Part shown: one piece after another, positions 55,486 through 64,000 of the stretch | How positions within the stretch are numbered: position 1 is the first letter of the stretch | How the letters are laid out: every line of letters starts with the position of its first letter | Assembly (NCBI RefSeq): GCF_000525835.1 | Contig: NZ_AODD01000012.1 | Coordinates: 1-64,000, forward strand | DNA: 64,000 nt | Source of the DNA: Listeria grandensis FSL F6-0971 | GTDB lineage: Bacteria > Bacillota > Bacilli > Lactobacillales > Listeriaceae | Direction: 5' to 3' | Program-made: the position numbers and the translations under genes | Notes under the pieces: model-generated | Seen by the model: only the letters and a program-made list of their open reading frames with translations | What the model was told of the DNA's origin: nothing | Databases searched by the model: none

Positions 55486-55509
55486 CGCGAATTTCAAAGG
55501 AGAATTTAC

Positions 55510-56751
55510 ATGTTTAAACTTAAATCACCAAAGGAACAAAACACAGAACAAACTATCAACAAACACGCTCTAATATTTGGTCTTATCTCGGTATTTCTTA
55601 TCGGAATAGGCTTTAGTATCATTACGCCCGTCATCCCATTCTTAGTGCAGCCTTACATAAACGATCCTTCCAATCAGGCTATCGTTGTGACGCTACTAAT
55701 GTCTGTTTACGCTATCTGTATGTTTTTCGCAGCGCCTGTACTTGGGGCTTTGAGCGATAGATACGGTCGCCGTCCATTACTTCTAGTGAGTCTTCTCGGT
55801 GCATCAATCGGCTTTTTCATTTTTGGTATTGGAGGAGCGCTGTGGGTACTGTTTGCTGGGCGCATTATAGAAGGTATAACCGGTGGAAGTATCAGTACGA
55901 TTTTCGCCTACTTTGCGGATATTACCCCCCGCGAGCAACGGACAAAATACTTCGGTTGGGTGGGGGCAATGGCTGGTGCTGGTTCTGTGATGGGTCCAAC
56001 GATAGGTGGATTGCTTGCTACTCATTTCGGTTACGCCGCGCCACTTTACTTTGGTGCCATTATCGCCTTGCTAAATGTAGTTTACGGATTCTTCTTTATG
56101 CCTGAAAGCCTAGATAAGAAAAATAGACTGCAAGAAATCAAGCTTACAAGACTGAATCCATTTACTCAACTTTTCGAAGTCCTTTCTATTAAAAATTTAA
56201 ATCGATTGCTGATTGCGGCGTTCCTACTTTGGATACCTAATGGCTCGATGCAAGCTATTTTGTCTCAATTTACAATTGATACGTTTAGCTGGAAACCGGC
56301 ACTTATTGGCCTTGTATTCTCGATTATCGGTTTTCAAGATATCATTTCACAAGCTTTCATCATGCCACAACTGTTGAAAAAACTGAGTGATAAGCAGATA
56401 GCGATTCTTGGTATGATCGCAGAAATTACCGGCTACGTCTTTATTGCAGCATCGACCTTGCTTTCGACTGCTCCTTTGTTTATCATCGGGATATTTATCT
56501 TCGGTTTCGGTGATTCGATCTTTGGGCCTTCGTTCAATGGTATGCTTTCGAAGTCTGCAGATGCGAGTGAACAAGGTCGGATTCAAGGTGGAAGCCAGTC
56601 TATCCAAGCTTTAGCCCGCATCATTGGACCGATCATCGGCGGCTTTATTTATGTAAGACTTGGCCATGCTGCACCAGCTGTTATGGCAATTGTTCTGATA
56701 GCAGTTGCCGTACTTGTTTTATATAGAAGCAAGCTAGTTACAACCGACTGA
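55510..56751 (+). CDS. MFS drug efflux transporter (TetA/DHA1-like)
   Basis: The start is placed at ATG 55510 (MFKLKSPKEQ) after aaaggag. 413 residues, twelve membrane helices. Motif A is GALSDRYGRRPLLLVSLLG, motif C-like sequence is GWVGAMAGAGSVMGPTIGG, and FADITPREQRTKYFG is typical of tetracycline-type DHA1 pumps. The substrate is not known. Regulation by the upstream MarR gene is inferred from the tandem operator. Confidence 0.87.
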   Translation: MFKLKSPKEQNTEQTINKHALIFGLISVFLIGIGFSIITPVIPFLVQPYINDPSNQAIVVTLLMSVYAICMFFAAPVLGALSDRYGRRPLLLVSLLGASIGFFIFGIGGALWVLFAGRIIEGITGGSISTIFAYFADITPREQRTKYFGWVGAMAGAGSVMGPTIGGLLATHFGYAAPLYFGAIIALLNVVYGFFFMPESLDKKNRLQEIKLTRLNPFTQLFEVLSIKNLNRLLIAAFLLWIPNGSMQAILSQFTIDTFSWKPALIGLVFSIIGFQDIISQAFIMPQLLKKLSDKQIAILGMIAEITGYVFIAASTLLSTAPLFIIGIFIFGFGDSIFGPSFNGMLSKSADASEQGRIQGGSQSIQALARIIGPIIGGFIYVRLGHAAPAVMAIVLIAVAVLVLYRSKLVTTD

Positions 56752-56839
56752 AAACATATGTTCTCATTTGCTTGACTTTACTCGCGAAAACCCTTAGAAT
56801 TAAACCTTCACGCATTCAATGTGAAGAGGGGGAATTCTT

Positions 56840-58261
56840 ATGAGTAAGACAATAACAGCGCAAGAAAGACAGGACTTTAAGACGATACCGATTGTTACGG
56901 CTTTTCTAATTGCAGGATTTATAGGCTTGTTTAGTGAAACAGCTTTAAATATGGCACTTACGGATTTAATTCGTGTATTTGATGTAAGTTCAGCAACCAT
57001 TCAATGGTTAACGACGGGGTACTTGCTCACACTGGGGATTTTGGTACCAGTTTCAGGACTCTTATTACAATGGTTTACCACGCGAAAACTATTTTTTGCA
57101 TCGGTTGGGTTTTCCATTGTGGGGACATTGATTGCAGCTTTAGCACCAGATTTCGGTGTCTTGATGGTGGCACGGGTCATCCAAGCTATCGGAACAGGGC
57201 TTTTGCTACCGCTCATGTTCAATACAATTCTGGTCATTTTCCCAGAGCATAAAAGGGGTTCAGCGATGGGGCTTATCGGTCTTGTTATCATGTTTGCACC
57301 GGCAGTTGGACCAACGATTTCTGGACTAATTATCGAAAACTTAACATGGAACTGGATCTTCTGGATCGCTTTACCGTTCCTTGTATTCTCATTACTTTTT
57401 GGACTGCGTTATATGAAAAATGTATCCGAAATCACAAAACCGCGCATTGATATTTTATCGATTATTTTATCGACGCTCGGTTTTGGGGGAATTGTATACG
57501 GATTTAGTAGTGCCGGTGAAAGTGGCTGGGGTAGCGCACTTGTTATTACGACTATGATTATCGGTGCGGTTAGCCTAGCATTATTTGCTTGGCGCCAGCT
57601 CACAATGGATCAACCGATGATGGACCTGCGTGTTTTCAAGTTTCCAATGTTTACGCTTGGATTACTGATCGTTTTTATCGCATTCATGATTATTTTGTCT
57701 ACGATGATACTATTACCGCTCTATTTGCAAACAGGACTAGCCTTAGCCGCATTTTCAGCAGGACTAGTACTTTTACCAGGTGGGGTGATAAACGGTCTCT
57801 TATCACCGGTTACAGGGCGTCTGTTCGATGCATTCGGCGCGCGCGTACTCGTGGTTCCAGGTTTTATCGTTTCCGTTGTGACACTGTGGTTCCTAACACA
57901 AATCACATTAGACACGTCTGCTACGACGATCGTTCTTTTGCATAGTGCACTGATGATTGGCGTTTGTATGATCATGATGCCAGCGCAGACGAACGGTCTC
58001 AACCAACTACCACCAAAAATGTATCCAGATGGTACAGCGATCATGAATACGTTACAACAAGTTTCTGGTGCAATTGGTACAGCGGTGGCGATCACGATTT
58101 TGTCGGCGGGCCAAAAAGCATATATGGCGACTGTGACGAATCCAGGACCGCAAGACTTGGCCGCATCACTCGTTGAAGGTTCGCGTAATGCATTTACGTT
58201 CGGCCTAGTGATGGCGATTATTGGCCTAGTTATCTCTCTATTTTTACGTAAAAAAGCATAA
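56840..58261 (+). CDS. MFS drug efflux transporter, DHA2 (EmrB/LmrB-like, 14 helices)
   Basis: 473 residues with about fourteen hydrophobic segments. DHA2 features: SSATIQWLTTGYLLTLGILVP, GTGLLLPLMFNTILVIFPEHKRGSAMG and FAPAVGPTISGLIIE. ATG follows gagggggaa. The promoter is probably ttgact...agaatt about 65 bp upstream. Homologs export lincomycin, bacitracin-like or hydrophobic drugs. It is unlikely to be in the same transcript as the previous pump, although both may serve self-protection beside the synthase cluster. Confidence 0.87.
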   Translation: MSKTITAQERQDFKTIPIVTAFLIAGFIGLFSETALNMALTDLIRVFDVSSATIQWLTTGYLLTLGILVPVSGLLLQWFTTRKLFFASVGFSIVGTLIAALAPDFGVLMVARVIQAIGTGLLLPLMFNTILVIFPEHKRGSAMGLIGLVIMFAPAVGPTISGLIIENLTWNWIFWIALPFLVFSLLFGLRYMKNVSEITKPRIDILSIILSTLGFGGIVYGFSSAGESGWGSALVITTMIIGAVSLALFAWRQLTMDQPMMDLRVFKFPMFTLGLLIVFIAFMIILSTMILLPLYLQTGLALAAFSAGLVLLPGGVINGLLSPVTGRLFDAFGARVLVVPGFIVSVVTLWFLTQITLDTSATTIVLLHSALMIGVCMIMMPAQTNGLNQLPPKMYPDGTAIMNTLQQVSGAIGTAVAITILSAGQKAYMATVTNPGPQDLAASLVEGSRNAFTFGLVMAIIGLVISLFLRKKA

Positions 58262-58267
58262 AAAATG

Positions 58268-58301
58268 AGCCGTGTCGTTAAATTTCTGACGCGGCTTTTT
58301 C
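58268..58301 (+). terminator. Terminator of the DHA2 pump gene
   Basis: Stem agccgtgtc / gacgcggct (one G-T pair) followed by five T. Confidence 0.8.
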
Positions 58302-58412
58302 CTATAATGAAATTTATTTTCGCATAAAGTAAGACGAAACCCTATTTTTTTGATAGAATAGAGTATGAGAAGTGTAGCGAAACTACTAATATATGAGGGT
58401 TGGTGAAATAGA

Positions 58413-59174
58413 TTGAGCAAAGTGATCGCACTAGCAAATCAAAAAGGTGGCGTGGGCAAGACGACGACATCTGTTAACTTAAGTTCCAGTCTTGCGTTTT
58501 TAGGTAAGAAAGTACTGCTTGTGGACATCGATCCGCAAGGGAATGCATCGAGCGGAGTTGGTATCAACAAAGGTGAGATCGAGCATTGTGTTTACGATGT
58601 GCTAGTTGATGATGTTGCCCTTAAAGATGTCATTAAACCAACAGCTATGGAAACGTTAGAAGTGGTTCCTGCTACGATTCAACTTGCTGGAGCAGAGGTT
58701 GAGCTCGTTCCCGCCATTTCACGCGAAATTCGTCTTAAAAAGGCGATTGATTCCGTGCGTGATAACTACGATTATGTCATTATTGATTGCCCGCCATCCC
58801 TAGGCTTGCTAACGCTAAATGCGCTAACTGCTTCTGATACGGTTTTAATCCCTGTTCAATGCGAATATTACGCGCTAGAAGGCTTGAGCCAGCTATTAAA
58901 TACGATTCGGATCGTTCAAAAACATCTGAATGCAGACTTACAAATTGAAGGCGTATTATTGACGATGCTTGATGCCAGAACGAATTTAGGTATTCAAGTT
59001 ATCGATGAAGTGAAGAAATACTTCCAAAATAAAGTGTTCGAAACGATTATTCCACGTAATATTCGTTTAAGTGAAGCACCAAGTCACGGTAAGCCGATTA
59101 TTTTGTATGATGACAAATCTCGAGGTTCGGAAGTATACGTAGATCTTGCAAAGGAAGTGATTGCACATGGCTAA
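58413..59174 (+). CDS. parA: Chromosome partition ATPase ParA (Soj)
   Basis: 253 residues, apparent TTG start ([20 protein letters not shown]) after a weak ggttggtg. Deviant Walker A KGGVGKTT, then [12 protein letters not shown] and [14 protein letters not shown]. It moves origins with ParB and controls DnaA activity. It overlaps parB by 8 bp. In Bacillus it follows noc closely; here the synthase cluster and pumps lie between. Confidence 0.95.
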   Translation: MSKVIALANQKGGVGKTTTSVNLSSSLAFLGKKVLLVDIDPQGNASSGVGINKGEIEHCVYDVLVDDVALKDVIKPTAMETLEVVPATIQLAGAEVELVPAISREIRLKKAIDSVRDNYDYVIIDCPPSLGLLTLNALTASDTVLIPVQCEYYALEGLSQLLNTIRIVQKHLNADLQIEGVLLTMLDARTNLGIQVIDEVKKYFQNKVFETIIPRNIRLSEAPSHGKPIILYDDKSRGSEVYVDLAKEVIAHG

Positions 59175-60024
59175 AGGATTAGGAAAAGGGATTAGCGCGC
59201 TGTTCAATAATATTGATCAGAACGAAGAAGCAGTACAGAATATCCCTGTTGGCGAAATCCGTCCAAATCCATATCAACCACGTAAAACATTTGATCCTAC
59301 AGCACTCCGCGAATTGCGCGATTCTATCAAGCTCCACGGTATTTTGCAACCGGTTATTTTGCGGAAATCTGAACCAAAGGGCTACGAACTGGTTGTTGGT
59401 GAGCGTCGTTTCCGCGCAGCCAAGGAAGCTGGTTTAGAGGTTATTCCAGCGGTTGTTCGTACACTCGATGATCGCGAAATGATGGAGTTAGCCGTTTTGG
59501 AGAATTTGCAACGGGAAGATTTATCCGTGCTTGAAGAGGCGGAATCCTACGATTTGCTAATGAAAAATCTGGACTTAACGCAAGCGAAATTGGCTGATCG
59601 TTTAGGAAAAAGTCGTCCGTATATCGCCAATATGGTTCGCTTACTTTCATTGCCAGCAGAAGTTCAAGTGATGCTTCGTGATGGTTCGTTATCGATGGGA
59701 CACGCTCGTGCACTGCTCGGGTTGAAAGACAAGAAGAACATCAAGCCAGTCGCTAAAAAGACGGTGGCTGATGGTTTGACGGTTCGCCAGTTGGAGAAAT
59801 TAGTCGGGGATTTGAACGGGAATGTTTCACGTGAAACACCTAAAAAGCAAGAAAAAATCCCGATTTTCATCAAAGAAAGCGAATCACAATTGCGTGATAA
59901 ATTCGGAACAGCGGTTTCTATTAAGCGTCGTGATAACAAAGGTAAAATTGAGATTGAATTTTTATCTGAGGACGATTTAGGTCGCATTTTAGAAATCTTA
60001 GATGTTCAGTTTGATGAGGATTAA
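59167..60024 (+). CDS. parB: Chromosome partition protein ParB (Spo0J)
   Basis: The start is placed at ATG 59167 ([15 protein letters not shown]), the conserved ParB N-terminus that stimulates ParA; 285 residues. CTP-binding motif [17 protein letters not shown] and [14 protein letters not shown]. The helix-turn-helix is [23 protein letters not shown]. The C-terminal dimer domain follows. It loads SMC at parS sites, of which five lie in this window, one within its own gene. Confidence 0.96.
   Translation: MAKGLGKGISALFNNIDQNEEAVQNIPVGEIRPNPYQPRKTFDPTALRELRDSIKLHGILQPVILRKSEPKGYELVVGERRFRAAKEAGLEVIPAVVRTLDDREMMELAVLENLQREDLSVLEEAESYDLLMKNLDLTQAKLADRLGKSRPYIANMVRLLSLPAEVQVMLRDGSLSMGHARALLGLKDKKNIKPVAKKTVADGLTVRQLEKLVGDLNGNVSRETPKKQEKIPIFIKESESQLRDKFGTAVSIKRRDNKGKIEIEFLSEDDLGRILEILDVQFDED
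59823..59838. promoter_or_regulatory. parS site (perfect) inside parB
   Basis: TGTTTCACGTGAAACA, an exact parS, encodes VSRET in the ParB linker. A parS inside spo0J is also known in Bacillus. Confidence 0.92.
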
Positions 60025-60029
60025 GATGT

Positions 60030-60221
60030 ATGGAACAGACTTTTAATCTAAATGATATTGTTGAAATGAAGAAGCAGCATCCATGTGGGACCAATCGTTG
60101 GCGTATTATCCGACTGGGAATGGATATTCGGATTAAGTGTGAAGGTTGCGGACATAGTGTGATGATTCCAAGACGCGAGTTTACGAAGAAATTGAAGCGG
60201 GTTTTGGAGAGAGCTGAGTAA
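60030..60221 (+). CDS. DUF951 family protein
   Basis: 63 residues with the family pattern DIVEMKKQHPCGTNRWRIIRLG, then IKCEGCGHSVMIPRREF. The Cys residues (PCG, CEGC) suggest a zinc site, and the protein is small and basic. It follows parB by 5 bp, the normal firmicute arrangement next to parB. The function is not known; a nucleic-acid-binding role is an inference. Confidence 0.88.
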   Translation: MEQTFNLNDIVEMKKQHPCGTNRWRIIRLGMDIRIKCEGCGHSVMIPRREFTKKLKRVLERAE

Positions 60222-60223
60222 AT

Positions 60224-60324
60224 AAAAGCGTTGAATGAGTAGCCGATGTGCACCCCAAAAGTTAGACCAAAAATCTAACTTTTGGGGTGCACATCTAGCC
60301 TGAGCTGTTCGTTCAACGCTTTTT
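60224..60324. terminator. Terminator hairpin split by a palindromic insertion
   Basis: Left arm aaaagcgttgaatgagtagc and right arm gctgttcgttcaacgctttt pair over about 20 bp with a few G-T pairs. The tip of this hairpin is interrupted by the 51-bp palindrome at 60245-60295. It lies between DUF951 and a convergent small gene and would stop both. Confidence 0.7.
60245..60295. mobile_element. 51-bp palindromic miniature element with IS3/IS150-like ends and TAGCC target duplication
   Basis: A perfect 22-bp inverted repeat (60245-60266 and 60274-60295) with a 7-base loop. The sequence gatgtgcaccccaaaagtta looks like the terminal repeat of IS150-group IS3 elements. TAGCC occurs directly on both sides (60240-60244 and 60296-60300), as a target duplication would. 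It has no coding capacity. Confidence 0.7.
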
Positions 60325-60325
60325 A

Positions 60326-60576
60326 TTATGCAATAGTAGTAATAGCAATACTAATCCCAAGCATGAGAACTGCGCTTGTTAAGACGCCGCCAAGAATGTA
60401 ACGCTTTTGAGTGAAATTTAGCAAGGCCACTGCTAAAAAGGAGAGAGAAAGCAGGATTTGAATCCAAATAGGGTAAGCAAAGCCTTCTGTGTTTGAATAA
60501 TGCTATACATTATATTTATAAAGAGGATAGCATATACAACTAGAAGAACACTGGATATTATTTTGAAAATAGTCAT
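60326..60576 (-). CDS. Small membrane protein, frame broken
   Basis: ATG 60576 (MTIFKIISSVLLVVYAILFIN) follows gggag. A second frame to the TAA at 60326 continues as YPIWIQILLSLSFLAVALLNF and GGVLTSAVLMLGISIAITTIA. Joined, they form an 83-residue protein with three membrane helices. The repair needs two fewer bases, or one more, near 60500-60530, where no long homopolymer stands, so a genuine mutation is possible. The function is unknown. Confidence 0.45.
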
Positions 60577-60723
60577 TTGGTTTAGCTCCCTGATCTTTAT
60601 GTATTCGTTTTCAAAATCATAGTACTGTAACACTCATAATATGTCAAATTTGTGTAGATAATTAGTTGTTTTATATTTTTGTTCAAAAAAGCAAAATAAA
60701 ACGATTTTTAATTTAAAAACACG

Positions 60724-60768
60724 AAAGGCCAACATACTACCGATTTCATGTAGTCATCTTGGCCTTTT
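60724..60768 (-). terminator. Terminator of the riboswitch-linked small gene
   Basis: Stem aaaggccaa / ttggccttt with further pairing inside (tac / gta), 13 bp beyond the stop, followed on the minus strand by a T-rich tail. Confidence 0.75.
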
Positions 60769-60780
60769 AATCATGCTCTG

Positions 60781-61065
60781 TTACTTCCCACCAAATAAGT
60801 CTTTAATTCCGTCCACGATATTTCCAACATCACCAAGCGATTCTGTGATATTTGCGTTTTCTGTTACTTGATCAACGAGGCCGCCAGCTTGTTCGCTGAT
60901 TTGACCTGTGATTTCTTCGGGGTTGATTTGTTCTGTTAAGTTCTGCGCTTGTTCCGTGAGATCTGTTGCGCCGCCAGTTACTTGATCGACGACGTCACCT
61001 GCACCGCCGAGTAAATCTGTTACTTTTTCTGTTGCCATATCTTTCAAAAAATCGAATAAAGCCAT
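60781..61065 (-). CDS. Small hydrophilic protein under a Mn2+ riboswitch
   Basis: The start is placed at ATG 61065 (MALFDFLKDMATEKVTDLLG), which has aaaggaga 8 bases upstream; the longer frame has no ribosome site and would run into the leader. 94 residues, acidic, low complexity, with repeated V-D-Q-V-T, T-E-Q and I-x-G units that suggest amphipathic helices. There is no signal peptide and no cysteine. I do not recognise the family. Its leader contains a yybP-ykoY-type riboswitch with a terminator, so it is probably expressed in response to Mn2+. Confidence 0.7.
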   Translation of the reverse strand: MALFDFLKDMATEKVTDLLGGAGDVVDQVTGGATDLTEQAQNLTEQINPEEITGQISEQAGGLVDQVTENANITESLGDVGNIVDGIKDLFGGK

Positions 61066-61120
61066 ACTATCGTCTCCTTTTGTGCGATTTTCATAGACTG
61101 TGTTTCCCAAAAAAGTATGC

Positions 61121-61151
61121 AAAAAAGACCTTACGTAAGAAACGTAAGGTC
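61121..61151 (-). terminator. Riboswitch expression-platform terminator
   Basis: A perfect 10-bp stem with a 5-base loop and six T on the minus strand. It overlaps the 3' end of the aptamer, so the two structures compete. Confidence 0.75.
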
Positions 61152-61232
61152 TCGCAAACAATGATGACATTGCAAGTAAAGCCGGGGTTGCCCCGTATTG
61201 ACGACTTTACTATTACTGCTACTCCCTTATCG
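61127..61232 (-). ncRNA. yybP-ykoY manganese riboswitch (aptamer plus terminator)
   Basis: On the minus strand the leader contains aagggagtagc, then gtcgtcaatacgg, a G/C hairpin (ggggcaacccc) and gcgagaccttac, in the order and wording of the yybP-ykoY aptamer. The last element also forms one side of a perfect hairpin (gaccttacgt / acgtaaggtc) followed by six T (61121-61126), an intrinsic terminator that ligand binding could prevent. The small gene at 61065-60781 starts 56 nt beyond. Confidence 0.8.
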
Positions 61233-61341
61233 GGAACGAGAATATGAATTATCTATAGAATAGCATGATTTCACGCCAAGTGCAAGGGCATCCTTATTTT
61301 TGAATATAAGTGATCAACCTAGTTTTTGCAAGGGCTAATAG

Positions 61342-61400
61342 TTGTTTTCCGAGCATATGTTTTGTAGAATAGAGTTAGTATTACTTTATAATTATTATAA
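61342..61400 (+). promoter_or_regulatory. katA promoter with a perfect PerR box
   Basis: -35 TTGTTT (61342-61347), 17-bp spacer, -10 TAGAAT (about 61365-61370). TTATAATTATTATAA at 61386-61400 is an exact match to the PerR consensus. It lies just after the start of transcription and 18 bp before the katA ATG, so PerR would block the polymerase and H2O2 would relieve it. Confidence 0.85.
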
Positions 61401-61418
61401 AAACGGAGGTATGTGTGA

Positions 61419-62880
61419 ATGACAAAAAAAACTAACAACAAACCAAGGTGTTCCAATCGGTGATAACCAGAATTCGATGACGGCTGGGCGTCGTGGACCA
61501 ACATTATTAGAAGATTACGTGCTGATTGAAAAGTTAGCTCATTTCGATCGCGAACGTGTTCCTGAACGTGTCGTACATGCTCGTGGAACTGGTGCACATG
61601 GCGTATTTAAAGTGAAGAATAGCATGAAGAAATATACGAAAGCAGCATTTTTACAAGAAGAAGGACAAGAAACAGAGGTTTTTGCCCGTTTTTCTACTGT
61701 AATTCATGGTTTGCATTCTCCGGAAACATTGCGTGATCCACGTGGATTTGCGGTTAAATTTTATACAGAAGAGGGAAATTATGATTTTGTTGGTAATAAC
61801 TTGCCTGTATTCTTTATTCGCGATGCAATTAAATTCCCGGATGTTATCCATTCGCTCAAGCCTGATCCAAGTACGAATATGCAAGACGGAAACCGTTACT
61901 GGGACTTCTTTAGCTTGACTCCGGAGGCTGTGACAATGCTTACATACTTGTTCAGCGATGAAGGAATTCCTGCTTCTTACCGCCAAATTCGTGGTTCTAG
62001 TGTCCATGCATTCAAATGGACAAACGAAGAAGGCAAAACCGTTTATATCAAAATGCGTTGGGTGCCAAAAGCGGGTATCGTGAACCTTTCGACAGACCAA
62101 GCGTCACAAATCCAAGCAAAAGAGTTCAGCCATGCGACTCGCGATCTTCATGAAGCGATCGAAAACGGCGATTTCCCTGAGTGGGATTTGTTTATTCAAG
62201 TGCTTGACCCAGCGGATATCGATAACTATGATTTTAACCCGCTTGATGCGACGAAAGATTGGTTTGAAGACGTGTTCCCGTATGAGCATGTTGGAACGAT
62301 GACGCTAAACCGCAATCCAGAAAACATTTTTGCGGAAACGGAATCGGTTGGTTTTAACCCTGGTGTACTTGTACCGGGAATTTTGCCATCGGAGGATCGT
62401 ATGTTACAAGGTCGTTTGTTCTCGTATTCGGATACGCAGCGTCACCGTGTAGGCCCGAATTACTTGCAGTTGCCAATTAACAGTCCAAAAGTGGATGTGA
62501 ACAACAACCAGCGTGATGGCGCAATGCCGTTCAAACAGCAAACGAGCTCGATTAACTATGAGCCAAATAGCTATGACAACACGCCGAAAGAAACGCCGCG
62601 TTATGTGGAAGATGAGCAAGAATTGATCGCGGGTATCGTTGGTCGTTTGGAGCAAGAAAAGCCGAACAACTTCGGTCATGCGCGTGAGGTTTGGAATCGT
62701 TATTCTGACGCGGAACGTGATGCGTTAGTGAACAATATCGTTGGCGATTGGGAAGGCGTACGTGAGGACATTCGTGTTCGTAATCTGCGCAACTTCTACC
62801 AAGTGGAGCCAGTCTTTGCAGAACGCGTAGCAAAAGGAACGGGTATTGATTTGGAGAAACATATTTCTGATTTGAAATAA
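61419..62880 (+). CDS. katA: Catalase (clade-3 small-subunit, heme type; one frameshift near the start)
   Basis: Breaks down H2O2. The frame from ATG 61419 (RBS cggaggt, 8 bases before) stops after 14 codons. Removing one A from the eight-A run 61424-61431 gives MTKKLTTNQGVPIGDNQNSM, the normal N-terminus, and a 486-residue protein. Catalytic His is in RVVHARGTGAHG, Asn in NYDFVGNNLPVFF, and the heme-ligand Tyr in RLFSYSDTQRHR. The same gene stands near parB in L. monocytogenes (from memory). PerR control is supported by the box upstream. Confidence 0.95.
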
Positions 62881-62889
62881 GTTAAGATG

Positions 62890-62922
62890 AACCGGTGGGG
62901 CGTGATGCTCTGCCGGTTTTGT
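62890..62922 (+). terminator. Terminator of katA
   Basis: Stem aaccgg / ccggtt with extra pairing inside, followed by ttgttgtt, 10 bp after the katA stop. Confidence 0.7.
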
Positions 62923-63034
62923 TGTTAGGGCTGTTCGCATTGCAATGAGTTACAGCTCCAATATGCATGAGAGCGAAGCGAACATGTAAACCTTACTATC
63001 CGGATTTTTTTTATCGCTCAAGAAGGTAAAAATA

Positions 63035-63323
63035 ATGTCTACTATATACAATGACAAAAATAGTTTTGTAGTGACAGCTGAAAATAAAAAAGTTGTTTGT
63101 ATTGAGTTAGTGAATGAAGTTCCTAACCAAAATTTCTCGACGGAAAAAAATATAAAACTAGGTAGTACCTTCAAAGAAATAACAGCGGCGTGCGGAGCGA
63201 TACGGGGATGTAATAGAGTATCAAGATTCTAATACAAATCAAAAACTTGTAATAGGATTGTTTAATGATAAAGTTAGTTTGATGATATTTTATAATTACG
63301 AAAAATTTGATTATCCATTCTAA
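63035..63323 (+). CDS. Small protein of unknown function (one frameshift)
   Basis: ATG 63035 (MSTIYNDKNSFVVTAENKKV) follows gaaggt. The frame stops at 63232, but one G fewer in the four-G run 63204-63207 continues it as DVIEYQDSNTNQKLVIGLFND to the TAA at 63323, 95 residues in all. It is hydrophilic, with no signal peptide or metal motif. It may be an immunity-type or truncated protein. No family is recognised. Confidence 0.45.
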
Positions 63324-63360
63324 TAATAGCTGATAAAAATAAGCCAGACAAAAGGATAAG

Positions 63361-63407
63361 AAATCGCATGAAAATAACATTTGGAAAAATGGATTCATGC
63401 GATTTTT
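63361..63407 (+). terminator. Terminator after the small gene
   Basis: Perfect 12-bp stem (aaatcgcatgaa / ttcatgcgattt) followed by T's. Confidence 0.85.
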
Positions 63408-63479
63408 TATCTTACTTTTAAAGTTAGAATTCAACTTTTACGGGGAATAAGATAAGGAACGCAAAGGGAGATGAGGCAG

Positions 63480-64000
63480 ATGATCCGATTTATCAAAGAC
63501 CATTGGTTGATGTTGGGTATTATGATTATTGGTTTGCTATTTATTATCGTGCCTGTTTTGATGCGGAGTATTGATAATGAGCTGACGATTGATGGAATGT
63601 ATAACTTTATCGGCTCGTTTTTTGGAATTATTGGTGCTGTGATGCTTGCTTTTAGTGAGACGAAACAGCAAAATAAGGCGTTAAGAGATGAGATTGATAT
63701 GAATGCTCGGAAGGAACGGCAGATTCAAGCTGAATTTTTATACAAGGAATTGCTTTTTCAAAAGATCGAGAAGACGTACGGTTTGCTGAACACGGCGATT
63801 TATAAAAACGAGGAAATAATGAGCTTTATCAAGGATATTGGGCAGATTTTGGAGAGTGAGAAAATACGGGCACGGTTGATTGAAAATCGGAATGAAACGG
63901 AGAAGTATATTCATGAGATTGAGTTGATGAGCATTTATTTTCCGGAGGATCTGGAGAAGGTGAAGTTGATTGTGTCGACATTTAATTATAGTAATAAATA
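63480..64000 (+). CDS. Membrane protein, C-terminus outside window
   Basis: ATG 63480 (MIRFIKDHWLMLGIMIIG) after aaaggga. Two hydrophobic segments come first (about 9-28 and 41-60; the second is FIGSFFGIIGAVMLAFSE). A cytoplasmic helical region rich in Lys and Glu follows (TKQQNKALRDEIDMNARKE), likely coiled coil. The frame is open to the window end. The layout resembles small phage- or defence-associated membrane proteins, but the family is not recognised. Confidence 0.65.
   Translation, partial: MIRFIKDHWLMLGIMIIGLLFIIVPVLMRSIDNELTIDGMYNFIGSFFGIIGAVMLAFSETKQQNKALRDEIDMNARKERQIQAEFLYKELLFQKIEKTYGLLNTAIYKNEEIMSFIKDIGQILESEKIRARLIENRNETEKYIHEIELMSIYFPEDLEKVKLIVSTFNYSNK

Overview
The window is the chromosomal replication-origin region of a low-GC Firmicute of the family Listeriaceae, most likely a Listeria outside the L. 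monocytogenes clade. The order dnaA-dnaN-MATE-yaaA-recF-gyrB-gyrA, the Listeria-like serC-serA-DUF1015 block, and Thr84/Phe88 in GyrA support this. The species is an inference from gene order and remembered protein similarity; no database was searched. I see no rRNA, tRNA or CRISPR.

Layout. 1-4.5 kb: an accessory end with a secreted repeat protein, a Crp/Fnr-like regulator and an Agr-like two-component system, all broken by single-base indels. 4.6-6.7 kb: an SRPBCC protein, a decayed IS3-type element and two paralogous small secreted peptides. 6.8-14.5 kb (minus strand): ROK regulator, DUF1015, serA-serC, an MFS/MarR pair and an aquaporin. 14.7-18.5 kb (plus): a Hen1-Pnkp RNA-repair operon. 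18.6-20.8 kb (minus): jag, yidC, rnpA, rpmH. 20.8-23.1 kb: bipartite oriC around dnaA. 23.2-32.5 kb: dnaN to gyrA. 32.8-37.9 kb: mnmE, mnmG, rsmG, noc, here on the plus strand after gyrA instead of left of the origin, as an inversion about oriC would give. 38.5-53.8 kb: a complete iterative lipid/polyketide synthase cluster. 53.9-58.3 kb: regulators and two MFS pumps. 58.4-60.2 kb: parA-parB and DUF951. 60.2-64 kb: small genes, a Mn2+-riboswitch leader, PerR-controlled catalase and a truncated membrane protein.

The most interesting system is the synthase cluster. A PfaD-like enoyl reductase fused to KS-AT-ACP-KR, a KS-AT-DH-phosphopantetheinyl transferase, a free ACP, an alpha/beta hydrolase joined to a MacB-type ABC exporter, and a lipoprotein together hold every activity needed to make, release and export an unknown lipid or polyketide.

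A warning for the whole window: at least a dozen frames are broken, nearly all by one extra base in a homopolymer run. One is rpmH, which encodes ribosomal protein L34. These are most simply homopolymer overcalls in the assembly. Coordinates given here for broken genes span the repaired frame.
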